This document shows, one piece after another, positions 8,283-16,483 of a DNA stretch of 64,000 nt. Numbering within the stretch: position 1 is the stretch's first letter; each line of letters begins with the position of its first letter. Location of the stretch: contig NZ_BLRH01000060.1 in NCBI RefSeq assembly GCF_025996515.1, positions 1,612,001-1,676,000 on the forward strand. The letters are read 5' to 3'. Source of the stretch: Rhizohabitans arisaemae. Its GTDB lineage: Bacteria > Actinomycetota > Actinomycetes > Streptosporangiales > Streptosporangiaceae. The notes under the pieces are model-generated. The model ran no database searches. It was not told where the DNA came from and saw nothing but the letters and a program-made list of their open reading frames with translations. The position numbers and the translations under genes are program-made.

Positions 8283-9581
8283 CTATTTCATGATCGTCTC
8301 GGCTTGTAAAAACTCTTGCTCGACTTCGGCGCCGAGGAGCGCCATCCGCTCCGCGAGATTGGCGTGCCCGCGGTCGATGAGATAGCCGGAAGAGATCGTG
8401 GTCTCCCCCTCGGCGCCGAGCCCGGCGAGGACGAGGGCGATGCCGGAGCGCAGATCGTGGGCGGTCACCTCGGCGGCCACCAGGGTGCTCGTGCCGTGGA
8501 CCACCGCGCGGCTCCCGTCCACCTCGACGTTGGCCCCCATCTTGTTGAGCTCTCCCGCGAGCGCGAACCGCCCGTCGAAGATCGCCTCGTGGATGTAGCT
8601 GGTCCCGTCGGCCAGGCAGGCGACGGTCATGATGGGGGATTGAAGGTCGGTCGCAAAACCGGGATACGGTCCCGTGATCACGTTGATCGGACGGAGCGGA
8701 CGGTCCCGGCGTACGGTCAGCACGGCGCCGTGCGCGGCGAACTCCACGCCCATCTGCTCCAGCTTCCACCGGACCACGCCGAGGTGCTCCAGCGAGGCGC
8801 CGACCAGACTGATCTCGCTCCCGGTGATCGCGGCGGCCATCGCGAACACCCCCGCGTCCAACCGGTCCGGCATGATCGTGTGCTCGACCGCGGTGAGTTC
8901 GTCGACCCCGTCCACGGTGATGAAGCCGGTGCCGCCGCCGCGGATCCGGGCGCCCATCCGGGTGAGGAACTCGATGACGTCGAGGACCTCGGGCTCCAGC
9001 GCGGCGTTGTCGATCACGGTGGTGCCGCGGGCGAGCGTCGCGGCCATGATCAGGTTCTCGGTGCCGGTGTGCGACGGGGTGTCGAGGTAGAGGTGCGCCC
9101 CGGTGAGGCTGTGCGCCTTGAGGTGGATGACGCTGTCGGACTCCTCCACGATCGCGCCCAGCCTGGCGTAGCCGCGATAGTGGAAGTCCAGGTTGCGGCT
9201 GCCCAGGTTGCAGCCGCCGATTCCCTCGATCACGGCTTCGCCGAGCCGGTGCAGGAGCGCGGGGACGAAGAGAACCGATCCCCGGAACTTGCGGGCGATC
9301 TCCGCGGGGAGCACCGGGCTGGACACCGTGGAGGCGTCGATGACCAGAGTCCGTTCGGACTCATGGAATTCGACGTGCGCCCCGACCGCCCTGGCCAGCT
9401 CGACGGCTCGCCGTACATCTTCGATGATCGGTACGTTGCGCAGCACCGTACGGCCTTTCGCGGCCAGCAGCGCCGCCCCGATCATCGGCAGGACCGCGTT
9501 TTTCGCGCCCTGGATGAATGCGGTTCCGCGCAGTGTGTTGCCCCCGCGCACGCGGTAGCGAACCTCGGGGCCCATGCCCAT
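8283..9581 (-). CDS. murA: UDP-N-acetylglucosamine 1-carboxyvinyltransferase (MurA)
   Basis: This 432-residue cytosolic enzyme transfers enolpyruvate from PEP to UDP-GlcNAc, the first committed step of peptidoglycan synthesis. It keeps the PEP/UDP-GlcNAc-binding pair Lys27-Asn28 in GAKNAVLP, the loop cysteine Cys124 in GGCNLGSRNLDFHY (fosfomycin-target position; E. coli C115), and the catalytic aspartate Asp312 in YPGFATDLQSP. Length and order match the family. The loop differs from the common GCxIGxRPxD form (GCNLGSRNLD), which may mean a lineage-specific or second MurA. It stands alone with its own terminator and lies next to purine genes rather than other mur genes. GTG/ATG choice near 9581 is not decisive. 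Confidence 0.9.
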   Translation of the reverse strand: MGMGPEVRYRVRGGNTLRGTAFIQGAKNAVLPMIGAALLAAKGRTVLRNVPIIEDVRRAVELARAVGAHVEFHESERTLVIDASTVSSPVLPAEIARKFRGSVLFVPALLHRLGEAVIEGIGGCNLGSRNLDFHYRGYARLGAIVEESDSVIHLKAHSLTGAHLYLDTPSHTGTENLIMAATLARGTTVIDNAALEPEVLDVIEFLTRMGARIRGGGTGFITVDGVDELTAVEHTIMPDRLDAGVFAMAAAITGSEISLVGASLEHLGVVRWKLEQMGVEFAAHGAVLTVRRDRPLRPINVITGPYPGFATDLQSPIMTVACLADGTSYIHEAIFDGRFALAGELNKMGANVEVDGSRAVVHGTSTLVAAEVTAHDLRSGIALVLAGLGAEGETTISSGYLIDRGHANLAERMALLGAEVEQEFLQAETIMK

Positions 9582-9757
9582 ACGCCATGGCTCCTTGTAT
9601 CTCAGGTGCTGGATTCACTTGGCTGCGGTGAAGAAACACATGCCCGGTTCATCCGGAATATGCGTACGGCTCAGGCCCTGAGAGGGAGGATTCAGGGAGA
9701 GGCGGCACCGCAAACCATCGCCCACCTTAGCCCTAATCTCGCCGCCGGCCCGCCGAA

Positions 9758-10621
9758 TCAGTCCCAGCGGTGGCCGGTGACCTTTTCGTAGGCTTCCACA
9801 TAGGTCTGCCGGGTACGGGCGACCACCTCGTCGGGGAGCCTGGGCGGAGCCTGCCCGGAGTTCCGGTCCCAGCCCGACTCCGGCGAGGTCAGCCAATCCC
9901 GGACGTACTGCTTGTCGAAGGAGGGCTGCGACCGGCCGGGCTCCCACTCCGACGCCGGCCAGAACCGGGAGGAGTCCGGGGTGAGCACCTCGTCCCCCAG
10001 GGTGAGCACGGCCTCCTCGTCCCAGCCAAGCTCGATCTTGGTGTCGGCGACGATGACGCCGTGCTCCGCCGCGATCTCGGCGCCCCGCCGGTAGACCTCC
10101 ACCGTGACGTGGCGCAGCGCCTCCGCGACGTCGACGCCGAGCATCGCCACCACCTGATCGAAGGTCATCGGCTGGTCGTGCGAGCCCACCGGGGCCTTGG
10201 TCGTGGGCGTGAAGATCGGCTCGGGCAACTTGGAGCCGTCCTGCAGGCCCGGCGGCAGCCGTACCCCGCACACCGACCCGGTGGCCTGGTACTCCGCCAG
10301 CCCGGAGCCGGTCAGATACCCCCGGGCGATGCACTCCACCGGAACCATCCGCAGCGGACGGCAGAGCACGGCCCGCCCGGCGAACTCCGGCGGCACGTCC
10401 GCCGACACCACGTGGTTCGGGACGATCGGCGTCAGCTGCCCGAACCACCACAGCGAGAGCTGGGTGAGGATCGCCCCCTTGTCGGGGATCTCGGGCGAAA
10501 GGACGTGGTCGAACGCCGAGATCCGGTCGGAGGCCACCATGAGCAGCAGACCGTCCGCGGTCTCGTACAGATCCCGGATCTTCCCCGAGTGAACGTGCTT
10601 CAACTGTTCCACGTGAGCCAA
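9758..10621 (-). CDS. purC: Phosphoribosylaminoimidazole-succinocarboxamide synthase (SAICAR synthetase)
   Basis: This 287-residue enzyme catalyses ATP-dependent condensation of CAIR with aspartate in de novo purine synthesis. Family blocks are present in order: HSGKIRDLYETADG (ATP-binding N-terminus), VASDRISAFDHVL, VECIARGYLTGSG and IVADTKIELGW. The length matches the longer yeast/actinobacterial type. It is on the same strand as, and 64 bp downstream of, purB, so the two probably form an operon. Together with purD and purA elsewhere in this window it is part of a scattered purine pathway cluster. The minus-strand ATG at 10621 fits the conserved N-terminus MAHVEQLKHVHSGK. Confidence 0.95.
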   Translation of the reverse strand: MAHVEQLKHVHSGKIRDLYETADGLLLMVASDRISAFDHVLSPEIPDKGAILTQLSLWWFGQLTPIVPNHVVSADVPPEFAGRAVLCRPLRMVPVECIARGYLTGSGLAEYQATGSVCGVRLPPGLQDGSKLPEPIFTPTTKAPVGSHDQPMTFDQVVAMLGVDVAEALRHVTVEVYRRGAEIAAEHGVIVADTKIELGWDEEAVLTLGDEVLTPDSSRFWPASEWEPGRSQPSFDKQYVRDWLTSPESGWDRNSGQAPPRLPDEVVARTRQTYVEAYEKVTGHRWD

Positions 10622-10685
10622 GTCTGCCAGCTCCCCTCTCGCTCCGTGTCCGGCGACATCGCCCGGCCGCAGGTTTGCGGCCTGG

Positions 10686-12017
10686 TCAGGTGAGCCGGGC
10701 GAGGCGCTCGAAGACGCCGTCGAGCCGTGCCGTGAAGCGTTCGGGACGGCAGACCTCGTCCAGCCGCGCTTCGTCGATCTTCAGGTTGTTCTCGGCCGCG
10801 TGCCTGCGGAGCGCGTCGCGGAACTCGGTGCCGGTCGCGCCGGAGGAGCGGCCGAGCACGGTCCAGGTCTCCATGGCGGCCTCCTGGACGAGCTTGTAGG
10901 CGTCCTCGCGGGACATCCCCCCCTCGACCAGTTCCAGCAGGACCGTCGAGGTGTAGATCAGCCCGCCGGAGGACTCCAGGTTGGCCTTCATCCGCTCCGG
11001 GAAGACCACCAGCCCGTCCACGAGGCGCTTGGTGATGTGCAGGGTGTAGTCGGTGCCGATCGCGGCGTCGGGGAGGGCGATGCGCTCGGTCGAGGAGTGG
11101 GAGATGTCCCGCTCGTGCCAGAGCGGGATGCCCTCCATCACCGGCACCATCTGCGCCCGGATGATCCGGGCCATGCCCGAGATCCGCTCCGAGATGATCG
11201 GGTTCTTCTTGTGCGGCATCGCCGACGAGCCCTTCTGCCCCTTGCCGAACGCCTCGGAGAGCTCACGGACCTCGGTGCGCTGGCCGTGCCGTACCTCGAT
11301 CGCGATGGCGTCGCAGACGGTCGCGATGACCGCCAGGGCGTTGACCCACTCGCTGATCCCGTCCCTGATCACGACCTGGGTGGCGACGTCGGCGGGCTTG
11401 AGGTTCAGCTTCTCCGCGACGTAGCGCTCGATCGCCGGGTCGATGTTGCTGTAGGTGCCCACCGCACCGGAGATCTTGGCGATCCCCACCGCCTCGCGGG
11501 CGCGCCGGAGCCGGTCCCGGGAGCGGGCCATGGCGAACGCGAAGTCCGCCACCCGGTGCCCCCAGGTGTCCGGTTCGCCGTGGATGCCGTGGGTGCGGCC
11601 CACCCGCAGGGTCGCCCGATGCTCCAGCGCGTGGTCGCGCAGCGAGGCGACGAGGGCGTCCGCCTTGGCGAGCAGGATGTCGGTCGCCTCGGTCAGCTGG
11701 ACCGCCAGGGCCGTGTCGAGCAGGTCGGAGGAGGTCATGCCGAAGTGCACGTAGGCCGCGGCGTCCCGGGGCGTGGTGTTGTCCGCCCAGGCGCTGAGGA
11801 AGGCGATCACGTCGTGCTGGGTGACGGCCTCGATCTCGGCGACCGCCTCCGGGGTGGGCGGCGGCGCCAGCCGTACCGGCTCCACCGCGGACTCCGGCAC
11901 GGTTCCGGCTGCGGCATGGGCTTCCAGCACAAGGGTCTCCACCTCGCACCACAGCTCGTACTTGTGGGCTTCGGAGAAGACGCGGCCGATTTCCGGCAGG
12001 GTGTATCGCTCGATCAC
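10686..12017 (-). CDS. purB: Adenylosuccinate lyase
   Basis: This 443-residue fumarase/aspartase-superfamily enzyme cleaves SAICAR and adenylosuccinate, releasing fumarate at two steps of purine synthesis. The superfamily signature GSSAMPHKKNP, with the mobile-loop catalytic serine, lies near residue 265, and the N-terminus MIERYTLPEIGRVFSEAHKY and the HFGMTSSDLLDTA block are typical. It follows a membrane-protein gene (12033-13055) by 15 bp and precedes purC by 64 bp on the same strand, so a four-gene transcript from 14541 to 9758 is plausible. Confidence 0.95.
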   Translation of the reverse strand: MIERYTLPEIGRVFSEAHKYELWCEVETLVLEAHAAAGTVPESAVEPVRLAPPPTPEAVAEIEAVTQHDVIAFLSAWADNTTPRDAAAYVHFGMTSSDLLDTALAVQLTEATDILLAKADALVASLRDHALEHRATLRVGRTHGIHGEPDTWGHRVADFAFAMARSRDRLRRAREAVGIAKISGAVGTYSNIDPAIERYVAEKLNLKPADVATQVVIRDGISEWVNALAVIATVCDAIAIEVRHGQRTEVRELSEAFGKGQKGSSAMPHKKNPIISERISGMARIIRAQMVPVMEGIPLWHERDISHSSTERIALPDAAIGTDYTLHITKRLVDGLVVFPERMKANLESSGGLIYTSTVLLELVEGGMSREDAYKLVQEAAMETWTVLGRSSGATGTEFRDALRRHAAENNLKIDEARLDEVCRPERFTARLDGVFERLARLT

Positions 12018-12032
12018 CCGTCGATTCTCCCA

Positions 12033-13055
12033 TCACCGGGTCGGCGACGTTGACCCAGGTGTGAGGGGTGAAGCCGCCTTGAGCAGGGTCTGTGCCTTCT
12101 CGTCGACGAATCGGGTGACGATCTGCTGCGCGTATCCGAAGACGAGGGCCCAGACCAGGATCGCCGCCTGCGAGGAGACGCCGCCGAGGCCGGGGATGAA
12201 ACCGGAGGAGAGCAGCAGCACGCCGATGATCGCGGTGGCCACGCCCATCGGCGCCTTGAGCAGGCTCTGCGGGATGGCGAGCGAGTACCGCGTGCTGAGC
12301 TCCCGCTGGGTGGAGAGGCCGACGGCGGTGGCGAGCGCCGCGCCGACCAGCCCGATCAGGCCGACCAGGGCGACGTCCCCTCCGCTGGGCGCGTTCTTCC
12401 CGGTGGGGCACATGACCGCCGACGTCCGGTCGCCGCCGGCGCCGCACATGGGGATCGCCTGCGGGGCGAACGCCCCGACCAGCAGCAGCCCGCCCACGAT
12501 CAGCGAGACGACGAGGAAGCCGCCGAGCAGGAGGTTGCGGAATCCGCGCACCCGGCCGGTCTCCAGCGACGCCCCCACGTAGGCGGCGCGGAGGGTGTGT
12601 TCGAGGAGGGTCCGGTCCTGTTCGCCGACGTCTCCGGCGGCGACCCGGGCGCTGAGCCGGACCAGCCGCTGATCGTCGGCGCCGAGGTAGGCCCGGGCGG
12701 TCGCCAGCACCTCGTGGGCCCGTCCGGGCAGCTCGTCCACGGGGAGCAGGGAGATCAGCAGGACCTGCGCGCAGTAGACGTTGAACCACGCGCCTTCCAT
12801 GCACTGCCCGGTCAGCCAGCGGCGCAGGCCGTGCGGGCTCCGCGCGTAGTCCCGCGCGGTGTCCAGATGGGCGATGAGGGCCTGATAGATCTCGGCGAGG
12901 GTTTCATAGCCGTCATCGCCTTTTCGGCGGTTCAGGGCGCGTTTGGCGTCCGCCTGGGTCTCCTGGGCCCGGGCTTCCACGTACACCCGCCAGGCGCCCG
13001 GCCGCCGGGTTCTCGCCGGGGTCTGCGGGATGGGCTGCGGTTCGGCAAGGCTCAT
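12033..13055 (-). CDS. Conserved membrane protein of unknown function
   Basis: This 340-residue protein has a charged helical N-terminal half (residues 1-170; KRALNRRKGDDGYETLAEIY and several helices) and a hydrophobic C-terminal half with about four membrane segments (LLLGGFLVVSLIVGGLLLVGAF, ALVGLIGLVGAALATAVGL, GVATAIIGVLLLSSGFI, AAILVWALVFGYAQQIV). I recognise no characterised domain. It lies 15 bp upstream of purB and 13 bp downstream of a GT-C glycosyltransferase-like gene on the same strand, so it is likely co-transcribed, but purine metabolism is not implied. A cytosolic sensor or scaffold attached to a membrane domain is one reading. Confidence 0.6.
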   Translation of the reverse strand: MSLAEPQPIPQTPARTRRPGAWRVYVEARAQETQADAKRALNRRKGDDGYETLAEIYQALIAHLDTARDYARSPHGLRRWLTGQCMEGAWFNVYCAQVLLISLLPVDELPGRAHEVLATARAYLGADDQRLVRLSARVAAGDVGEQDRTLLEHTLRAAYVGASLETGRVRGFRNLLLGGFLVVSLIVGGLLLVGAFAPQAIPMCGAGGDRTSAVMCPTGKNAPSGGDVALVGLIGLVGAALATAVGLSTQRELSTRYSLAIPQSLLKAPMGVATAIIGVLLLSSGFIPGLGGVSSQAAILVWALVFGYAQQIVTRFVDEKAQTLLKAASPLTPGSTSPTR

Positions 13056-13068
13056 ACCCGGTTATCGC

Positions 13069-14541
13069 TCAGCGTGTCACAAGGATTACGCCGACGTCCC
13101 GCACCCTCCAGGTCCGCTCGACGGTGAACCCGGAGTCGATCAGCGCCTTCACTTTGGGGACGGCCGGGCCGGTGAGCCCGTGCCGGGAGACGACGTCGGC
13201 GGTCCCCGGGCGGATCCACCTGCCCTCGTCCGGCCGGATCAGCCAGACCCGCCGCCGCCCCTCCAGCGGGGCGAGCACGTCCTTGGCCTCCCAGGCGTCG
13301 AAGGTCCCGGTCCGCGCGGCCGGTGTCCTGAGGTAGACGTCGTCGGCCCCCGCGCGGCCGACCCCGTCCCGGGCCCACGGCATCGCGTAGACGATCACGT
13401 CCCCGGGGCGCAGGTTGGATCGGATGATCTGCGCGGCCCCGGCGAAGTCCTGGCCGTGTCCGTCGGGTGCGCGCAGCGCCAGCTGCTGGCGGACGGGGAG
13501 CAAGGTGAGGAGGGCGAGTACGGCGATCGCGGCCGCCGGCCGTACCCGCGCCAGGACCGCCCCGGTCAGCAGGGCGAAGGCCGGTGCCGCGAAGAGGATG
13601 TAGCGGGAGTTGTACACCGGGGAGAGCGCGTAGGAGGCGGCGTAGAGGGCGAGGGTGGGCAGGACCCCCCAGACGACCAGCCCGGCGGCGAACGGGCGGT
13701 GCCCCGGTTCCCGGGCCAGGACCGCGGCCCCGGCGAGCCCCGCCGCGGTGATCAGCCAGCCCAGGATCACGGCGAGGTGGTACCCCGGTTCCGGATCCGG
13801 CAGCCACGCGCTGCTCGTGCTCCGCACGAAGGCGAGGTTCTCCCAGCCGGGCCGTTCCAGCCAGGAGACCTGGCCCTGCTGGCGGAACGAGAGCACCGCC
13901 GTCAGCAGGGTGGTGATCGAGCCGAGGAGCAGGTACGGGACGAGCCGGCGAAGCCCGCCGCGCAGCGCCGTCACGACCAGGTGGGCGGGGAGGACCAGGA
14001 CCGCGAAGAGGTGGGTGAGCGGGAGCAGGGCCACGCTCAGCGCGTACGTCCCGCGACCCCGGCCGTCAAGCGCCCGGTGGAGCGCCCAGAAGGAGAACAC
14101 CGCCGCGGCGACGGCGAACGCGTAGGACCGGGCCTCCTGGCCGTACCGGGATATCGACGGCAGGATCATCAGCACGATCCCGGCGCAGATCCCCGCCCGG
14201 GGCGACCACAGCCGGCGGCCGAGGTCGGTGGTGAGGCCGACCGCCGCCGCCATGGCGATCGCCGAGGGGAGACGGAGCCACCAGTCGGCGACGCCGGGCA
14301 GCGTCCAGACCTTCATGAACAGGTAGTACGGGAGGAAGACCGCGTCCCGGTGGGAGAGGAGTTCCCACATCGCCGGGAGTGTGCGGGACACCCCGCTTCT
14401 GGTGGCGAGTTCGTCGCTCCACAGCGACGGGGTCCACGAGCCGGCGAAGAAGAGGACGAACGCCAGAACGCCGATCATCGCCGGGGCGCGCGCGGTCAGG
14501 CGGCGCCGCAGGTCGGCTCGACGGCTGGGTGCCCCCTCCAC
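13069..14541 (-). CDS. GT-C type integral-membrane glycosyltransferase (mannosyltransferase-like)
   Basis: This 490-residue protein has about ten membrane helices. The first external loop carries acidic residues (WTPSLWSDELATRSGV, an SDE motif in the position of the GT39/GT83-type DE catalytic motif), followed by LLSHRDAVFLPYYLFMKVW and SRYGQEARSYAF, both usual in actinobacterial polyprenyl-phosphate-dependent sugar transferases. The C-terminal 130 residues form a soluble extracytoplasmic domain (PGDVIVYAMPWARDGVG). It probably moves a sugar from a lipid carrier to an envelope acceptor on the outer face of the membrane. It is the first gene of the apparent transcript running into purB and purC. 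Confidence 0.75.
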   Translation of the reverse strand: MEGAPSRRADLRRRLTARAPAMIGVLAFVLFFAGSWTPSLWSDELATRSGVSRTLPAMWELLSHRDAVFLPYYLFMKVWTLPGVADWWLRLPSAIAMAAAVGLTTDLGRRLWSPRAGICAGIVLMILPSISRYGQEARSYAFAVAAAVFSFWALHRALDGRGRGTYALSVALLPLTHLFAVLVLPAHLVVTALRGGLRRLVPYLLLGSITTLLTAVLSFRQQGQVSWLERPGWENLAFVRSTSSAWLPDPEPGYHLAVILGWLITAAGLAGAAVLAREPGHRPFAAGLVVWGVLPTLALYAASYALSPVYNSRYILFAAPAFALLTGAVLARVRPAAAIAVLALLTLLPVRQQLALRAPDGHGQDFAGAAQIIRSNLRPGDVIVYAMPWARDGVGRAGADDVYLRTPAARTGTFDAWEAKDVLAPLEGRRRVWLIRPDEGRWIRPGTADVVSRHGLTGPAVPKVKALIDSGFTVERTWRVRDVGVILVTR

Positions 14542-14710
14542 GTCGACCTCCCGCGCTCGGCCCGGTACGGTCCGGGGTGCTCGGCCTGCGGCCGGCGACC
14601 CCGGTCAGGCTGATCGCGACCTTACCCCGGTTCAGGAAATTTCCGGCTTATTCGGTCAACCAGCCCCGGCTCTTCAGCGGGACCGTCGGGTGAACCCCAG
14701 CCCTTCCATC

Positions 14711-14762
14711 ATGATCGTTGCGCTGTGCGTGCCCCGGGAGGGCCGTACACCGCAACGATCAT
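14711..14762. repeat. Hairpin element copy 1 (12-bp perfect arms)
   Basis: ATGATCGTTGCG at 14711-14722 is exactly complementary to 14751-14762, with a GC-rich 28-base interior that also pairs partly. A second copy follows 108 bp later. Confidence 0.8.
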
Positions 14763-14818
14763 GCCGGGGTGCCGGTTGGGGTGGTCGTTCTTCGCCCGGG
14801 GTGGCTCCGAGGTCTGGT

Positions 14819-14869
14819 TGGTCGTTGCGCTGTGCGCGCCTCGGGAGGGCTGTACACCGCAACGATCAT
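14819..14869. repeat. Hairpin element copy 2
   Basis: This copy has the same design and interior sequence type as copy 1. The right arm 14858-14869 is identical to that of copy 1. The left arm has one A-to-G change, which still allows a G-U pair if transcribed rightward, suggesting selection on RNA structure. Confidence 0.75.
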
Positions 14870-14951
14870 CGGCCCGGTGTTGAGCAGCGCCGACGGAACC
14901 GTGGGCTCAAGTGCGGGGGACGCCCGCACGGACAGTCAGGAAATTTCCTGA

Positions 14952-16196
14952 TCAATCGCCTTTCATGGCGGCGATGTCGCCGCGGTGATGGGCGCCGCGG
15001 ATCCGGATCTCGCCGACCGCCCGGTAGGCGACGGCCCGCGCCGTGGGCACGTCCTTCCCGGTGCCGATCACGTTCAGCACCCGCCCGCCCGCGGTGCAGA
15101 GTTCCCCGGCCTCGCCGACGGCCGTACCGGCGTGCAGGACGTAGGCGCCGGGGATCGCCCCGGCCTCGGCGATCCCGTCGATCGCGTCGCCCTTCACCGG
15201 GCTGTCGGGGTAGTTCTCCGCGGCCAGCACAACCGTGACGGCGGCTCCGTCATGCCAGGTCAGGGGCGGGTGAGCGTCGAGCGTGCCGGTCGCGCAGGCG
15301 TGCAGCAGCCCGGCGGCCGGGGTGGCCAGCCGGTCCAGCACCACCTGGGTCTCGGGGTCGCCGAACCGGGCGTTGAACTCGATCACCTTGGGGCCGTCCG
15401 AGGTGAGGGCCAGCCCGACGTAGAGCACCCCCGTGTACGGCGTGCCGCGTGCGGCGAGCTCGTTGACCGTCGGTTGGACGATCTCGGTCATCACCTGCTT
15501 GACGAGGCCTTCGGGTGCCCAAGGCAGCGGAGTGTACGCACCCATTCCGCCGGTGTTGGGGCCTTCGTCGCCGTCGTAGGCCCGCTTGAAGTCCTGGGCC
15601 GGCTGCAGGGCGACCGCGGTCGAACCGTCGCAGAGGGCGAAGAGCGACACCTCGGGGCCGTCCAGAAACTCCTCGATCACCACCCGCTCGCAGGAGGCGG
15701 CGTGCGCCGCGGCGGCGGCCCGGTCCGTCGTCACCAAGACGCCCTTGCCCGCGGCCAGTCCGTCGTCCTTCACCACGTACGGCGGGGCGAAGGCGCTGAG
15801 CGCCGGCTCGGCCTCCGCGGCGGTGGTGCAGGTGTAGGAGCGTGCCGTGGGGACCCCGGCGGCGATCATGATGTCTTTGGCGAAGGACTTGGAGCCTTCG
15901 ATCGCCGCCGCCTCGGCGGACGGCCCGAAACAGGCGATCCCCGTCTGCCGGACCGCGTCGGCGACCCCGGCCACCAGCGGTGCCTCGGGGCCGATCACCA
16001 CCAGGTCGGCTTGGATCCGCAGGGCGAGCGCCGAGACCGCGTCGGGGTCGACCGGGTCGACCGGGTGGAGGACGGCCAGTGCGGCGATGCCGGGGTTGCC
16101 GGGGCCGCAGTGGAGTTCGGAGACCTGGGGGTCGAGGGAGAGCGCACGGCACAGGGCGTGCTCACGGCCGCCGGACCCAATCACGAGAACGCGCAC
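14952..16196 (-). CDS. purD: Phosphoribosylamine--glycine ligase
   Basis: This ATP-grasp enzyme of 414 residues joins phosphoribosylamine and glycine to make GAR, step 2 of purine synthesis. It starts VRVLVIGSGGREHALCRAL, the family N-terminus; I chose GTG at 16196 for this match, although an in-frame GTG at 16217 would add seven residues and neither has a good ribosome site. ATP-grasp blocks GSKSFAKDIM, YVVKDDGLAAGKGV and VIEFNARFGDPETQVVLDRL are present. It is monocistronic on present evidence: the gene is followed by the duplicated hairpin region and preceded by the divergent corA. Confidence 0.95.
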   Translation of the reverse strand: MRVLVIGSGGREHALCRALSLDPQVSELHCGPGNPGIAALAVLHPVDPVDPDAVSALALRIQADLVVIGPEAPLVAGVADAVRQTGIACFGPSAEAAAIEGSKSFAKDIMIAAGVPTARSYTCTTAAEAEPALSAFAPPYVVKDDGLAAGKGVLVTTDRAAAAAHAASCERVVIEEFLDGPEVSLFALCDGSTAVALQPAQDFKRAYDGDEGPNTGGMGAYTPLPWAPEGLVKQVMTEIVQPTVNELAARGTPYTGVLYVGLALTSDGPKVIEFNARFGDPETQVVLDRLATPAAGLLHACATGTLDAHPPLTWHDGAAVTVVLAAENYPDSPVKGDAIDGIAEAGAIPGAYVLHAGTAVGEAGELCTAGGRVLNVIGTGKDVPTARAVAYRAVGEIRIRGAHHRGDIAAMKGD

Positions 16197-16347
16197 TTGA
16201 CTGAGCTTATCGGTCACCCAGCATGATCATGTATTCGAGACCGGCTATGCTCCGGGTAGGATTTCGTGCTAAATTAACGAGGCTTTTGGTCTCTGCCTGT
16301 AAGGGGGTGGTCTGGATGAAATCTGGTGATCCTTGCAGTACGTGCCG

Positions 16348-16363
16348 GCGCACGTACGTGCGC
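16348..16363. promoter_or_regulatory. 16-bp perfect palindrome upstream of corA
   Basis: GCGCACGTACGTGCGC is self-complementary over 16 bases. It lies in the 287-bp gap between divergent purD and corA, 120 bp before the corA start. It could be an operator; no regulator gene is adjacent. Confidence 0.4.
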
Positions 16364-16483
16364 ACTCCGACCACCTCGAATCGGCGTCCGACCGCACCCC
16401 GCACCCACCTGTCCTGACCCGGGTCCTTCCACCCCGGCACCGGTGCGCGGCCGTGCTTCGCGTCGGGCGGGAAGGGACCTCCA

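Larger units (their letters stand above)
14542..14951. other. 410-bp intergenic region with duplicated hairpin element
   Basis: This gap lies between the GT-C gene start and the purD stop. Apart from two related hairpins (14711-14762 and 14819-14869) it shows no convincing coding potential; short open frames crossing the hairpins repeat the same peptide because the element is duplicated. The promoter of the GT-C gene should lie in its left part. Confidence 0.6.

Noticed and set aside
14718-14951. 77-codon frame with an internally repeated peptide
   Set aside because: The repeated peptide simply reflects the duplicated hairpin element; no start signal.
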